Shown piece after piece: positions 17,991-27,549 of a stretch of 64,000 nucleotides of DNA. The translations under genes and the position numbers were made by a program. This stretch comes from Micromonospora radicis (GTDB lineage: Bacteria > Actinomycetota > Actinomycetes > Mycobacteriales > Micromonosporaceae). The stretch's first letter is position 1. Each line of letters begins with the position of its first letter. Below the pieces are notes generated by a model, which was not told the DNA's origin, did no database searches, and saw only the letters and a list, made by a program, of their open reading frames with translations. Location: assembly GCF_003583405.1 (NCBI RefSeq), contig NZ_QXEC01000005.1, positions 124,001 to 188,000 of the forward strand. Reading direction: 5' to 3'.

Positions 17991-18326
17991 CCACTCCTTT
18001 GTCCGTTCGGTCGATCAGCTACCTCTCGTTCGACACCCTTCGCATGATCATGGCCACCCTCGGTTGCCGGCTAGCTCGAAGTACGCAACGGGCGGTGCCC
18101 GGCTAGCCCGAAAACGAAGCCTCTAGCCGTCGCAACGAGTGACAATCCTCCCACGAGACGCATATGCCGCGGAAAACTCGTAGGATTTGCCACCACTGTG
18201 GATACCATCGACGGGAATCCCGGCTATCGATCCGAGATCGCACCTAGATCGTCCGCTTAAGACATCATTCGGGCACTGACCGCCAAGACAACGCACTCCG
18301 TCCATGTCGATGGAGACGCATTGAAC
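17991..18326. promoter_or_regulatory. Divergent intergenic region with a repeated 14-bp element
   Basis: 336 bp without a gene between the leftward Cys-motif gene and the rightward AraC gene. Two direct copies of CCGGCTAGCYCGAA (18067-18080 and 18099-18112, 13 of 14 identical) lie 32 bp apart, close to three helical turns, so a regulator could bind the same DNA face. The stretch from about 18150 to 18300 is relatively AT-rich and probably holds the AraC promoter, although no clear -35/-10 pair stands out. Confidence 0.5.
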
Positions 18327-19277
18327 ATGAACGTTCCGACCGCCCACCGATTCGACAGCCGCGACCCGGGTACCATCCACGACTTCCTGACCAACGCCTA
18401 CGGCACCGGGATGACGATCCGGGCGACAGAGCGCTACCGGTTCCGCCATCACCGCGTCGACGCCGGACCGTTCTGGTTGGAGACGGTGGAACAGTCCACC
18501 CGCCTGGAGGTCGATGTCGGACGGGTCAATGCCCTGGTGGTCGTACAGGTCGTCAACGGTCGAGTCGACCGCGCCTGCGCCGGGACGGCCGGCCGGTTCG
18601 GGCCCGGGGACGTCTTCCTCGCCGCCGCGCCCGGCCTGCCGTACTCGGTCCGCTGGTGGCCCGGCAAGATCACGTGCTGCCTGCTCGATCTCTCCGTGCT
18701 CGCCCGGGTCGCCGGTGGCCCCGACCGACCGGGAACGGTCAAGTTCACCGGGTTGGCGCCGGTCTCGTCGGCACTGGCCCGGCTGTGGCGACACACCACG
18801 AGCTACCTCAACCACGTGGTGCTGGGCAATCCGCACGCCTACCGGCAGCCGCTGGTGATCGCCAACGCCGCCCGGATGCTCGCCGCATCGGCCCTGGCGG
18901 TCTTCCCCAACACCAGTACCGCCTGGCCGACCGCGACGCAACGGCGCGACGCGACCACCGCGACGCTGCGTCGGGCGACGGCGTTCATCGAGGAACACGC
19001 CGACCGGGACATCGGCGCGGCGGACATCGCCGCCGCGGCCCAGGTCTCGCTGCGGGCCCTGCAACTGGCGTTCCGCCGGCACCTCGACACCACCCCGATG
19101 GCACACCTGCGCCGTGTCCGGCTCGACCGCGCCCACCGCGACCTGCTCAGCGCCGACCCGCGTCAGGCAACGGTCTCCGCCATCGCCTCCCGCTGGGGTT
19201 TCCTCAGCCACAGCCGGTTCACCGCGCGATACCACGCCACCTACGGGTTCCCGCCCAGCCGGACCCTGCACACCTGA
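18327..19277 (+). CDS. AraC-family transcriptional regulator
   Basis: 316 residues. The N-terminal about 200 residues are a cupin-like AraC_binding_2-type sensor region (FGPGDVFLAAAPGLPYSVRW). The last about 100 residues are the double helix-turn-helix: FIEEHADRDIGAADIAAAA, then SLRALQLAFRRHLDTTPMAHLRRVRLDRAH, and the second HTH ATVSAIASRWGFLSHSRFTARYHATYGFPPS. Such regulators usually activate adjacent genes. The ATG at 18327 was preferred to the TTG six bases earlier because GGAG sits 11 nt upstream. The large LuxR regulator begins 82 bp downstream. Confidence 0.9.
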   Translation: MNVPTAHRFDSRDPGTIHDFLTNAYGTGMTIRATERYRFRHHRVDAGPFWLETVEQSTRLEVDVGRVNALVVVQVVNGRVDRACAGTAGRFGPGDVFLAAAPGLPYSVRWWPGKITCCLLDLSVLARVAGGPDRPGTVKFTGLAPVSSALARLWRHTTSYLNHVVLGNPHAYRQPLVIANAARMLAASALAVFPNTSTAWPTATQRRDATTATLRRATAFIEEHADRDIGAADIAAAAQVSLRALQLAFRRHLDTTPMAHLRRVRLDRAHRDLLSADPRQATVSAIASRWGFLSHSRFTARYHATYGFPPSRTLHT

Positions 19278-19359
19278 CCACGATCTGTCGGCGAACCGCC
19301 GACCGCCGGTCACCGTACGCATGATGGTCCCGACGGGCGTGCGGTGCCAGAATCGGCCC

Positions 19360-22137
19360 ATGCGGGGTGTGCTCGTCGGCCGGGACGAGGTGTTCGACCA
19401 GGCCTGGCACGCACTGTGCGAGCACGGGCCGGTGCTGCTGGAGGGACCGGCCGGGATCGGCAAGACCGCCCTGCTCCGGGCACTGGTCAGCAAGGCGACC
19501 CAGGCCGGTTGGTGGGTGCTGTCCTGCGCCCCGACCGAGTGCGAGGCCGAGTTGCCGTTCGCCGCCCTCGCCGACCTGCTACGCCCGGTCGCCCACCTCG
19601 CCGCGGACCTGCCGCGCCCACAGCGCGTCGCCGCGGAGATGGTGCTGGTCACCCGCGACGGCAACGAGACCATCGAAGACCGGGTGGTTGCCGCGGCGAC
19701 CCGGTCGCTACTGGAGGCCGCCCTCGCCTCGGGCCGGCGGGTGCTGGTCGCCGTGGACGACGCACCATGGCTGGACCGGCCGAGCCAACGCGCCCTGCGG
19801 TTCGCCCTGCGTCGGGTCGGCCCGGGACTGGCCACCCTGGTCAGCAGCCGCAGCACCGGCGGCCCGGCGCTGCCGGCCGCGCCGCTCGGCCTCGACGCCG
19901 ACCCCGGCCAGCCGACCCGGTTGGCACTCACCCCGCTCGGCGTCAGCGCGCTGCACCACGTACTGCGGGAACGGCTCGGCGCCACGCTCAGCCGCCCGCT
20001 GCTCGCCCGGATCGCCCGCGAGTCCGGGGGCAACCCGCTGGTCGCCATCGAGGTGGCCCGTGCGGTACAGCGCCTGCCGGAACCCCCGGAGCCAGCGCAG
20101 GACCTACCGGTCGCCTCCTCGATGCACCAACTCCTCGGCGAGGTGCTCGCCGGGCTACCGGCCTGGTGCCGGGACGCCGTACGGCTGGCCGCGCTGCTCA
20201 GCGTCCCGCTGCTGGCGGATCTGGCCGCCGCCGGGGTACCACCCCAGGCGTTCGACGCCGCGGAGGAGGCGGGACTGCTGACGGTACAACCGACCCGCGT
20301 CGAGTTCGCCCACCCGGTGTACGCGGCGGCGGTCCGGGCCGGCATCCCGCCCGGGGTACGGCGTGGCCTGCACCGCAGGCTCGCCGAGGTCGTCGCCGAC
20401 CCGGACGAACGGGTACGCCACCTCGCCCTGTGCACCACCGTCGCCGACGCGGTGGCGGCCGACGCCCTCGCCGCGGCCGCCGTACGGCAGCACGCCCGGG
20501 GCGCGCCGGAGGCCGCGGCGAACCTCTACGAGGCGGCGGCGCGGCTCACCCCCGGCGACGAGCGGGCGGCCCGTGGGCAACGGCTGCTGGCCGCGGCCCG
20601 GTGCCGGTTCGACTGCGGGGACCATCCGGGGGCGCGCGCCGCCGCCGAGGACGTCGCCGCCGGTTACACCGGCGACATCCGCGCCGAGGCGCTGCTGCTG
20701 CGGGCCGTGGTCGCGTGGAGCGCCGACGAGCCGGGCGGCACCGCGGTGGCCGCCGCCGGACGGGCGCTGACCGCGGCCCAGCCCGACTCCCCGCTCGCCG
20801 GCCGGATCCACGCCCACCTGGCCCTCTTCGTGGACCTGCCGGATCCGGCCCGCACGCACGCGGAAGCGGCCGTCGCCCTGCTCACCGGCCCCGGCGGTGA
20901 CCGCTCGCTGCTGGCCGCGGCGCTGCTGCAGTTGTTCTACAGCGAGGTACGTGCCGGTGAGCCGCCCCGCAGCGAGCTGCTCGAACGGGCGCTTCGGATG
21001 GAAGGAGCGCAACCGTCGTGGCTCGCCGGCACCATCCCGGCGGTCTGGTGGAAGGCCATCGACGACCCGGACCGGGCCCGCAACCGCCTGACCGGCCTGC
21101 TCGACCAGGCGGCGACCCGCGGCGACGAACCCTCGCAGTACGAACTGCTCAAGCACCTCGGCGAGACCGAACTGCTCGCCGGACGCTGGTCGGCGGCGGA
21201 ACGGCACATCGCGGCGGCCCGCGACCTCGGCGAGTTGCTGGGCACCGAGCTGACCGCGGAGACCTGGCTGGGCGGGCTGCTCGACGCGCTGCGCGGCCGG
21301 CTCGACGCGGCGACGCGGGTGGCCGAGGCCGGCGTACGGCTGGGCGACCAGCTCGACGACGACTGGTGCCGGCGAATCCACCTGCAACTGGGCGCGTTCA
21401 CCGCGCTCAGCGCGGGACGGATCACCGAGGCGGCGGCCGGGTACGGCCGGCTCGCCGCGACGGTCGACCGGATGGGTCTGACCGAGCCGCTGGCGCAGCG
21501 CTTCGAGCCGGACTGGATCGAGGCCTGTGTGGGCGCCGGTGACCTCACCACCGCCCGCGCCGCCCTGTACCGGCTGACGCAGCGGCACCGACGGTTGCCC
21601 CGACCCTGGACGCTGCTGGGGCTGGCCCGCAGCCGCGCCCTGCTGGACAGCGCCGGTGGTGCCGACCCGTCGGCGGCGCTGGCCGAACTCGACGCCGCCC
21701 GGGCCGCCGTGGCACCGGACGTCCTGCCGCTGGATCGGGCACGTTGTCTGCTGGTCGCCGGCGTGGTGCAGCGCCGGTTGCGCCGCAAGCGACCGGCCCG
21801 GGAGGCGCTGCAGGCCGCGGCGGCCGAGTTCGACGCGCTCGGCGCGGTGGCGTTCGCCGAGCGCGCCCGGGCCGAGGCGGCGCGGCTGGGCGGGCGGCCG
21901 CCGGCACCGTCGGGACTGACCGCGACCGAGGAGCGGGTGGCCCGGCTCGCCGCCCAGGGCCGGACCAGCCGCGCCATCGCCGACGAGCTGTTCGTCAGCC
22001 CCAAGACGGTCGAGACGAACCTCTCCCGGGTGTACCGCAAGCTGGGCATCTCCCGGCGGGCGGAGTTGAACGCGGCGCTGGCCCGGGCCGGGGCGGAGGT
22101 CGACGCCGAGCCGGCCGGCGGGGGCCGCAAAGGCTAG
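19360..22137 (+). CDS. Large ATP-binding LuxR-family regulator (LAL/MalT-like)
   Basis: 925 residues. The N-terminal AAA/NACHT-like ATPase has LVGRDEVF, Walker A GPAGIGKT (29-36) and Walker B VLVAVDD (128-134). A long helical tetratricopeptide-like sensor region follows (about 400-840). The C-terminus is a LuxR/GerE HTH, LTATEERVARLAAQGRTSRA with FVSPKTVETNLSRVYRKLGI. LAL regulators are usually pathway activators for secondary metabolism or sugar use. The start is uncertain: the ATG at 19360 begins directly at the conserved LVGRD block but has no clear ribosome site, and an in-frame ATG at 19321 would add 13 residues. No obvious target operon adjoins it. Confidence 0.9.
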   Translation: MRGVLVGRDEVFDQAWHALCEHGPVLLEGPAGIGKTALLRALVSKATQAGWWVLSCAPTECEAELPFAALADLLRPVAHLAADLPRPQRVAAEMVLVTRDGNETIEDRVVAAATRSLLEAALASGRRVLVAVDDAPWLDRPSQRALRFALRRVGPGLATLVSSRSTGGPALPAAPLGLDADPGQPTRLALTPLGVSALHHVLRERLGATLSRPLLARIARESGGNPLVAIEVARAVQRLPEPPEPAQDLPVASSMHQLLGEVLAGLPAWCRDAVRLAALLSVPLLADLAAAGVPPQAFDAAEEAGLLTVQPTRVEFAHPVYAAAVRAGIPPGVRRGLHRRLAEVVADPDERVRHLALCTTVADAVAADALAAAAVRQHARGAPEAAANLYEAAARLTPGDERAARGQRLLAAARCRFDCGDHPGARAAAEDVAAGYTGDIRAEALLLRAVVAWSADEPGGTAVAAAGRALTAAQPDSPLAGRIHAHLALFVDLPDPARTHAEAAVALLTGPGGDRSLLAAALLQLFYSEVRAGEPPRSELLERALRMEGAQPSWLAGTIPAVWWKAIDDPDRARNRLTGLLDQAATRGDEPSQYELLKHLGETELLAGRWSAAERHIAAARDLGELLGTELTAETWLGGLLDALRGRLDAATRVAEAGVRLGDQLDDDWCRRIHLQLGAFTALSAGRITEAAAGYGRLAATVDRMGLTEPLAQRFEPDWIEACVGAGDLTTARAALYRLTQRHRRLPRPWTLLGLARSRALLDSAGGADPSAALAELDAARAAVAPDVLPLDRARCLLVAGVVQRRLRRKRPAREALQAAAAEFDALGAVAFAERARAEAARLGGRPPAPSGLTATEERVARLAAQGRTSRAIADELFVSPKTVETNLSRVYRKLGISRRAELNAALARAGAEVDAEPAGGGRKG

Positions 22138-22345
22138 GGAAACACCGGATTCCTTCCCCGGCCCCGGCCCGTAGCGTCGTGGCTGGTACGCCGAGAGCGG
22201 TACGCCACCGCGCGCGCCCGCGCGAACGGGCCGGCTGCGGACCACGAACGTCATCATCCGCCACCGACGCGCCGACGACGCCGCGCCGATGCTGGTCGGA
22301 CGGGACGGACAGCGGTCGGGCCGGCGGGAAGAAGGGAACCAGAAC

Positions 22346-22870
22346 GTGCGGCGACTGATCCTGCCCGCGCTCCTCGCGGCGGTCCTCGCGTTGACCGGCT
22401 GCGGCGGCAGCGAACGCGCCACGCCCGGCACCGGCTCCGGCCCGGGCGCCGACGCGGACGTCGACCTCGACCTGCCCGGTGACGGTGCCGGTACGGTCGC
22501 CCCGCCCTGCCCGTTCACCGCCGACCAGATCTCCGGGTTCGTCGGGCAGCCGATGGTGGACCAGGGCACCTGCAGTTTCGGTGACGGTAAGGGCGTCGCC
22601 CAGCTCACCGTGACGACGGCCTCCCGACTCGCCGGTGAGACGACCTACGACTACCAGCGCCAGCAGGCCGACCAGATCTACCAGGAGGTGACCGATCTCG
22701 ATGGCGTCGGCAAGGGCTACCTGGCCGTCAAGGACATCGGGGCGGAAGCCGTGGTGATCAACAACGTGGGCAGTTTCACGGTGACGCTGAGCAGCTTCCA
22801 GCGACTCGGTGGCCAGCCCGACGGTTACCTCCGGGCGGTGCGTCAACTACTCGACGCCCTGCCCCGCTGA
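22346..22870 (+). CDS. Putative lipoprotein, DUF3558-like
   Basis: 174 residues. The signal peptide ends in LTGC (lipobox Cys19), followed by a Gly/Asp-rich tether. The mature domain has PCPFTADQISGFVGQPM with a second Cys in GTCSFGDG and an alternating strand pattern ending QLLDALPR, like small actinobacterial DUF3558-type lipoproteins; function unknown. GTG start 22346 follows GAAGGGAA. The paralogue-like lipoprotein at 22896 starts 25 bp downstream, so the two are probably co-transcribed and may form a pair. Confidence 0.7.
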   Translation: MRRLILPALLAAVLALTGCGGSERATPGTGSGPGADADVDLDLPGDGAGTVAPPCPFTADQISGFVGQPMVDQGTCSFGDGKGVAQLTVTTASRLAGETTYDYQRQQADQIYQEVTDLDGVGKGYLAVKDIGAEAVVINNVGSFTVTLSSFQRLGGQPDGYLRAVRQLLDALPR

Positions 22871-22895
22871 GTCCCGCGACGAAGGAGACGAACCC

Positions 22896-23438
22896 GTGCG
22901 CTACCTGACCTCGGCCACCCGGCTCGCCGTGACGGCGGTCGCCGTGGCCGCCCTCGCCGCCTGCGGTGGCGCGGAACCCGCGGCGGCGCCGCCGGCCCCG
23001 GTCGAGACGACGGTGACCGAACCGGCGACCGAGCCCACCGAGGCGGCCGAGCCGACACCGGCGGCACAGCTCCAGGCCTGCGCCCTGGTCACCAAGGAGG
23101 AGGCCGAGAAGTTGGCCGGCACGCCCCTGGAGGATCCGACGCCCAGCGGGCAGAACCAGGAGAGCTGCTGGTACACCGGGCCCGTCTCGGGGCCGACGGC
23201 GCAGGTGGAGGTCCACGTCGGCGACGGGGCGAAGAAGTTCTACGAGATCGACCGCGACCTCGGGCACGAGTTCGAGACGCTCACCGGGATCGGGGACGAG
23301 GCGTACCTGGAGGACGGGACGGTCTTCGTCAGCGTCGCCGGGGTCTGGGTGGCGATCCGCCTGGTCCGGCTCGACGACATGGCGAGGTACGCCGACCGGA
23401 TGACCGAGCTGGCGCGTATGGTGGCCGGTCGGCTCTGA
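22896..23438 (+). CDS. DUF3558-type lipoprotein
   Basis: 180 residues. Signal peptide with lipobox LAAC (Cys23), then an Ala/Pro/Thr/Glu-rich tether to about residue 60. The domain begins ACALVTKEEAEKLAGTPLED, with a second cysteine in ESCWYTG, which is the DUF3558 pattern (one disulfide, open beta-sheet fold). Extracytoplasmic, membrane-anchored, function unknown. GTG start 22896 follows GAAGGAG. It pairs with the lipoprotein just upstream. Confidence 0.75.
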   Translation: MRYLTSATRLAVTAVAVAALAACGGAEPAAAPPAPVETTVTEPATEPTEAAEPTPAAQLQACALVTKEEAEKLAGTPLEDPTPSGQNQESCWYTGPVSGPTAQVEVHVGDGAKKFYEIDRDLGHEFETLTGIGDEAYLEDGTVFVSVAGVWVAIRLVRLDDMARYADRMTELARMVAGRL

Positions 23439-23446
23439 GATCCGCG

Positions 23447-24661
23447 TCAGGGGCGTCCCGGCGCGGCGGAGTCCTCCGCCGCGCCGTCACCCTGCCGCCG
23501 GTCGAATCGCTCCCGGACCCGGGCGCTGGCCTCCTGCTCGGTACGGCCGATGACACGCAGCAGGTCGGTGGCGACGGTACGGATCTGCGCCACCACGACG
23601 TTGCCGGAGAAGCCGACTCCCTCCCGGTACGCCTCGGCGGCCCGGTCGACCGCGGTGAGGATCAACCGCTCGGACCGGTCCGGTTCGTGCCGGCTCTCCA
23701 TCTCGATCTGCAACAGCGCCAGGGCGTCGCCGAAGTAGTGCACCGCGGACGGGAGCCCGGACGGGATGGGCTCGCCGTCGCGCACCGCGGTGGCCGCCCG
23801 GCGCAGCAGTTCCTGACCGCCCTGGATACTCAGGCCCAGGTAGCGGGTGCCCCGCCGGTAGTGGTCGAACTCGCGGCGCCGGTGCCAGCGGGCCGGTGAC
23901 ACGGCCACCGCCTCCTCGGCCCCCGACACCGCGTCGTGCAGCAGCTTCAGCGGGGCGTCCAGTTCGGCCAGCCCGTCGCGGGCCGCGGCCAGCTTGTCGG
24001 CGTCACCGCTGGACAGCCCTTCCGCCGCCTCGTGCAGCTGTTCGATCAGGGCCGCGAAGAGCGGACGGGCGGCCCGCTGGATGAGCCGGGTCGGGTTGAC
24101 CGGCAGCACCGCCACGACGAGCACGGCGATCACCCCGCCGACGACCGCGTCGATGATCCGCGGCACCTCCAGGCCGCGCTGTACCGGGGCGAGGGTGACG
24201 ATCAGCACCGCCGTACCGCCGGCCTGGGTCACCACCTGCCCGCCCCGGCTGAGCGTGAGGGCGAGCAGGATGGCCAGGGTGACCACGGTGCCGGTCTGCC
24301 ACGGGCCGGTGCCGATGACCCAGACCAGGGCGTCGCCGACCACGATCCCGGCCAGCACGCCGATCAGCAGTTCGACGGTACGGCGGGTCCGTCTGCCGAT
24401 CGCGGCGGCGATGGTGCCCACGGCGGCGCTCGGGGCGAAGACCGGTGACGGGTGGCCCAGCACGGTGTGCGCCACGAACCAGGCGAGCGCGGCGGCGACT
24501 CCGGCCTGCACGGCGAGGATGGCGTACAGCTCCAGGGTGCGGCGCCGTTCCGGCCACCCGATCCACCGGCTGACGCCGCTGACCGTCCGGGCCACCACGG
24601 CGACCAGCCGATTCGACGCACCACGCGGCCGCCCGCCGTCCTGCCCGTCCGCCGTGATCAC
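23447..24661 (-). CDS. FUSC/aromatic-acid-exporter-like membrane protein
   Basis: 404 residues. The N-terminal about 190 residues contain five to six hydrophobic segments with the diagnostic HTVLGHPSPVFAPSAAVGTIAAA and RRTRRTVELLIGVLAGIVVGDALVW blocks of the FUSC/ArAE family. The rest is a soluble helical domain (DADKLAAARDGLAELDAPLK and following). Family members are proposed to export aromatic acids or to act in envelope stress. The GTG start at 24661 leaves a basic N-terminus. It converges on the DUF3558 lipoprotein gene with an 8-bp gap. Confidence 0.8.
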   Translation of the reverse strand: MITADGQDGGRPRGASNRLVAVVARTVSGVSRWIGWPERRRTLELYAILAVQAGVAAALAWFVAHTVLGHPSPVFAPSAAVGTIAAAIGRRTRRTVELLIGVLAGIVVGDALVWVIGTGPWQTGTVVTLAILLALTLSRGGQVVTQAGGTAVLIVTLAPVQRGLEVPRIIDAVVGGVIAVLVVAVLPVNPTRLIQRAARPLFAALIEQLHEAAEGLSSGDADKLAAARDGLAELDAPLKLLHDAVSGAEEAVAVSPARWHRRREFDHYRRGTRYLGLSIQGGQELLRRAATAVRDGEPIPSGLPSAVHYFGDALALLQIEMESRHEPDRSERLILTAVDRAAEAYREGVGFSGNVVVAQIRTVATDLLRVIGRTEQEASARVRERFDRRQGDGAAEDSAAPGRP

Positions 24662-24797
24662 TCCGCCGACTACCCGCCCGGGCAGCGGTCATTCACCTAC
24701 CGGCGGTGACTGTGGAGTTGGACGACCGGGCACCGGGGCCACTTCACCCGACGGGACAGCTACCTGCATGGATACCGCCAAGATAGCAGTACGTCGA

Positions 24798-24827
24798 TTG
24801 ACAAAGTTCATGATCCCAACTTATTGT
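24798..24827 (+). promoter_or_regulatory. Candidate promoter for the GH5 cellulase
   Basis: TTGACA (24798-24803, perfect -35) is separated by 18 bp from TATTGT (24822-24827), in a locally AT-rich part of the 245-bp divergent region. The predicted leader is about 70 nt. I do not see a CebR-type TGGGAGCGCTCCCA operator. Confidence 0.6.
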
Positions 24828-24906
24828 GCGAGCCGGCCGGACGTTTCCGGTTCCCCGGCGGCGCCCGGCCAGCCACCCGTCGACACCACACCACACGAGG
24901 AGCACC

Positions 24907-27006
24907 ATGGCCGGGCTGAGCGGCACCCTAAGACGGACACGATGGCGGTTGGGCCTGGTCGGCGGCGGCATCGCCGCGCTGCTGGCCGGGGTCGGCCTGA
25001 TCGGCGCCGGCCCCGCCAACGCGGCGGCCGGCTGCCGGGTGGTCTACTCCGCGCCCAGCCAGTGGCCGGGCGGCTTCACCGCGAACGTGGACGTGACCAA
25101 CCTCGGCGACCCGCTCAACGGCTGGCGGCTGACCTGGACGTTCCCCTCCGGGCAGCGGGTCACCCAGGCGTGGAACGCCAACGTCACCTCGTCGGGCAAC
25201 GACGTCACCGCCACCAACGTCGGCTACAACGCGGCGCTGGGCACCAACCAGACGGTCTCCTTCGGGTTCAACGGCTCGTGGTCCGGCAGCAACCCGGCAC
25301 CGACCTCGTTCACGCTCAACGGGACGGTCTGCACCGGCAGCGTCGGCCCGACCACTCCGCCCCCCACCACCCCACCGCCCACCACGCCACCGCCGACCAG
25401 CCCACCGCCGGCCGGTGACGCGATGGCCTACGTGGCCGCGATGCAGCCCGGCTGGAACCTCGGCAACACCTTCGACGCCGTCGGCGCCGACGAGACCGCC
25501 TGGGGCAACCCGCGCGTCACCCAGGCCCAGCTGGACGCCATCCGGGCCCAGGGCTTCAACAGCATCCGGATCCCAGTGACCTGGAGCAACCGGCACGGCC
25601 CGGCCCCGTCGTACACCATCGACCCGGCCTGGCTGAACCGGATCAAGGAAGTCGTCGGCTGGGCGCTGGACGACGGCTTCTACGTGATGATCAACCTGCA
25701 TCACGACTCGTGGCAGTGGATCCACGAGATGCCGACCAACCGGACCACCGTGCTCAACCGCTACAACGCGCTCTGGACCCAGATCGCCGCGGCGTTCCGG
25801 GACGCCTCACCCCGCCTGCACTTCGAGAGCGTCAACGAACCGCAGTTCGCCAACAGCTCCGGGGACGCCCAGAACGCCCAGCTGCTGCACGAACTCAACG
25901 TCAACTTCCACCGGATCGTCCGCGCCTCCGGCGGCGCCAACGCCACCCGGATGCTGGTCCTGCCGACCCTGCACACCTCCTCCGAGCAGGCCCGGATCAA
26001 CGAACTGACCACGACGATCAACCAGCTCAACGACCGCAACCTGATCGCCACCGTGCACTTCTACGGCTACTGGCCGTTCAGCGTGAACGTCGCCGGCGGC
26101 ACCCGCTTCGACGCCACCACCCAGCAGGACCTCGTCGACTCCTTCGACCGGGTGTACAACGCCTTCGTCACCCGGGGCATCCCGGTCGTCATCGGCGAGT
26201 ACGGGCTGCTCGGCTTCGACCGGCACACCGGCACCATCCAGCAGGGCGAGAAGCTGAAGTTCTTCGAGTACTTCGGCTACTACGCCCGCCACCGACAGCT
26301 CACCACCCAGCTCTGGGACAACGGCCAACACTTCAACCGGACCACCTTCGGCTGGCGCGACACGGAGCTGATCAACCAGATCAAGTCGAGCTGGACGACC
26401 CGCTCCGGCACCGCCTCGGCCGACCAGGTGTACGTGCCGCGTACCGGCACGATCACCGCCAAGTCGCTGACCCTCAACCTCAACGGCACCACCTTCTCGG
26501 GGTTGCGACAGGGCAGCACCGAACTGGTCCGGGGCACCGACTACACCGTCTCCGGCAACCAGCTGACGCTGACCGCCAGCGCGTTGACCCGGCTGGTGGG
26601 CAACCGGGCGTACGGCGTCAACGCCACCCTGCAGGCCCGGTTCTCGGCCGGCGTGCCCTGGCGGATCGACGTGATCAGCCACGACCCGCCGGTGTTGTCC
26701 AACGCCACCGGATCCACCGCCTCCTTCGCCATCGGAACCCAGTTCCGCGGTGACCAGCTCGCCACCATGGAGGCGAGGTACGCCGACGGCAGCAACGCCG
26801 GTCCGCACGACTGGACCTCGTACAAGGAGTTCGACGTCACCTTCGCCCCCGACTACACCGGCAACCGGATCACGCTGACCGACACCTTCTTCGGCGAGGT
26901 ACGCGACGGCGCCCCGGTCACCCTCACCTTCCACTTCTGGAGTGGTGCCCAGGTGACCTACCGCGTCACCCGCTCCGGCGGCAGCGTCACCGGTGTGACC
27001 GGCTGA
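24907..27006 (+). CDS. Secreted modular cellulase: CBM2 - GH5 - X2 (Ig-like) - CBM46
   Basis: 699 residues, an extracellular beta-1,4-glucanase. Signal peptide to about residue 39 (GPANA). CBM2 at about 43-142, bounded by Cys43 and Cys142 with surface Trp residues. A Pro/Thr linker of repeated TTPPP follows to about 170. The GH5 catalytic domain runs from about 171 to 500, with acid/base Glu311 in ESVNEPQF and nucleophile Glu431 in VIGEYGLLG. The X2 Ig-like module is at about 505-590 (VRGTDYTVSGNQLTL), and the C-terminal CBM46-like module is at about 591-695. The GH5-X2-CBM46 order is that of Bacillus Cel5B-type GH5_4 enzymes, which act on cellulose and xyloglucan. ATG 24907 follows GAGGAG. 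Confidence 0.93.
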   Translation: MAGLSGTLRRTRWRLGLVGGGIAALLAGVGLIGAGPANAAAGCRVVYSAPSQWPGGFTANVDVTNLGDPLNGWRLTWTFPSGQRVTQAWNANVTSSGNDVTATNVGYNAALGTNQTVSFGFNGSWSGSNPAPTSFTLNGTVCTGSVGPTTPPPTTPPPTTPPPTSPPPAGDAMAYVAAMQPGWNLGNTFDAVGADETAWGNPRVTQAQLDAIRAQGFNSIRIPVTWSNRHGPAPSYTIDPAWLNRIKEVVGWALDDGFYVMINLHHDSWQWIHEMPTNRTTVLNRYNALWTQIAAAFRDASPRLHFESVNEPQFANSSGDAQNAQLLHELNVNFHRIVRASGGANATRMLVLPTLHTSSEQARINELTTTINQLNDRNLIATVHFYGYWPFSVNVAGGTRFDATTQQDLVDSFDRVYNAFVTRGIPVVIGEYGLLGFDRHTGTIQQGEKLKFFEYFGYYARHRQLTTQLWDNGQHFNRTTFGWRDTELINQIKSSWTTRSGTASADQVYVPRTGTITAKSLTLNLNGTTFSGLRQGSTELVRGTDYTVSGNQLTLTASALTRLVGNRAYGVNATLQARFSAGVPWRIDVISHDPPVLSNATGSTASFAIGTQFRGDQLATMEARYADGSNAGPHDWTSYKEFDVTFAPDYTGNRITLTDTFFGEVRDGAPVTLTFHFWSGAQVTYRVTRSGGSVTGVTG

Positions 27007-27013
27007 CCCATCC

Positions 27014-27049
27014 GGGCGCCACCGACCGCGTCGGCGGCCGGTGGCGCCC
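27014..27049 (+). terminator. Hairpin after the cellulase gene
   Basis: An 11-bp perfect inverted repeat (27014-27024 with 27039-27049) and 14-nt loop begin 8 bp past the cellulase stop and precede the next gene at 27068. No U-tract; called from position and stem strength. Confidence 0.6.
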
Positions 27050-27067
27050 GCCGGTCATGATTGATTC

Positions 27068-27448
27068 ATGATCCGATTCGTACTGAACGTGCTCTGGCTC
27101 ATCTTCGGCGGCGGGCTCGTACTGGCGGTCGGCTACGGCATCGCGGCCCTGATCTGCTTCGTCCTGGTCGTCACCATCCCGTTCGGGGTGGCGTCGCTGC
27201 GGCTGGCCTCGTACTCGCTGTGGCCCTTCGGCCGCACCCTGGTGCCCAAGCCCGGCGTCGGCGTCGCCTCCGGCGTGGCCAACGTCATCTGGGTGGTGCT
27301 GGCCGGCTGGTGGCTCGCCCTGTCGCACATCGTCGCCGGCGTCAGCCTCTGCCTCACCATCATCGGCATCCCGTTCGGCGTGGCCAACTTCAAGCTCGTG
27401 CCGGCCGCGATCTGGCCGCTCGGCCAGGAGGTGGTCCCGGCGCCGTAG
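27068..27448 (+). CDS. YccF domain-containing membrane protein
   Basis: 126 residues, two tandem YccF (DUF307) units. The first reads LNVLWLIFGGG, then IPFGVASLRLASYSLWPFGR. The second repeats VANVIWVVLAGWWLALSHIVAGV and IGIPFGVANFKLVPAAIWPLG. Four hydrophobic segments are expected, with the IPFG-x-A-x(2-3)-L-x(5)-WP-x-G signature repeated. Inner-membrane protein of unknown biochemical role. It follows the cellulase terminator closely. Confidence 0.9.
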   Translation: MIRFVLNVLWLIFGGGLVLAVGYGIAALICFVLVVTIPFGVASLRLASYSLWPFGRTLVPKPGVGVASGVANVIWVVLAGWWLALSHIVAGVSLCLTIIGIPFGVANFKLVPAAIWPLGQEVVPAP

Positions 27449-27549
27449 CCCCGGCACCGCCGCGCGCCCGCGTCAAAGCCAGGCGGGCCGGGATCGGCAG
27501 CACCACCCACCGGACGTTTGACCGGCGCGCACCGGGTACCGAGAACGAC

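Noticed and set aside
15796-23438. Natural-product gene cluster (antiporter, AraC, LAL regulators)
   Set aside because: Only transport and regulatory genes are present; no synthase, tailoring set or carrier protein is found in the window.
24662-24906. CebR-type cellulose operator before the cellulase
   Set aside because: The 14-bp palindrome TGGGAGCGCTCCCA or a close variant is not present; only a sigma-70-like promoter is visible.
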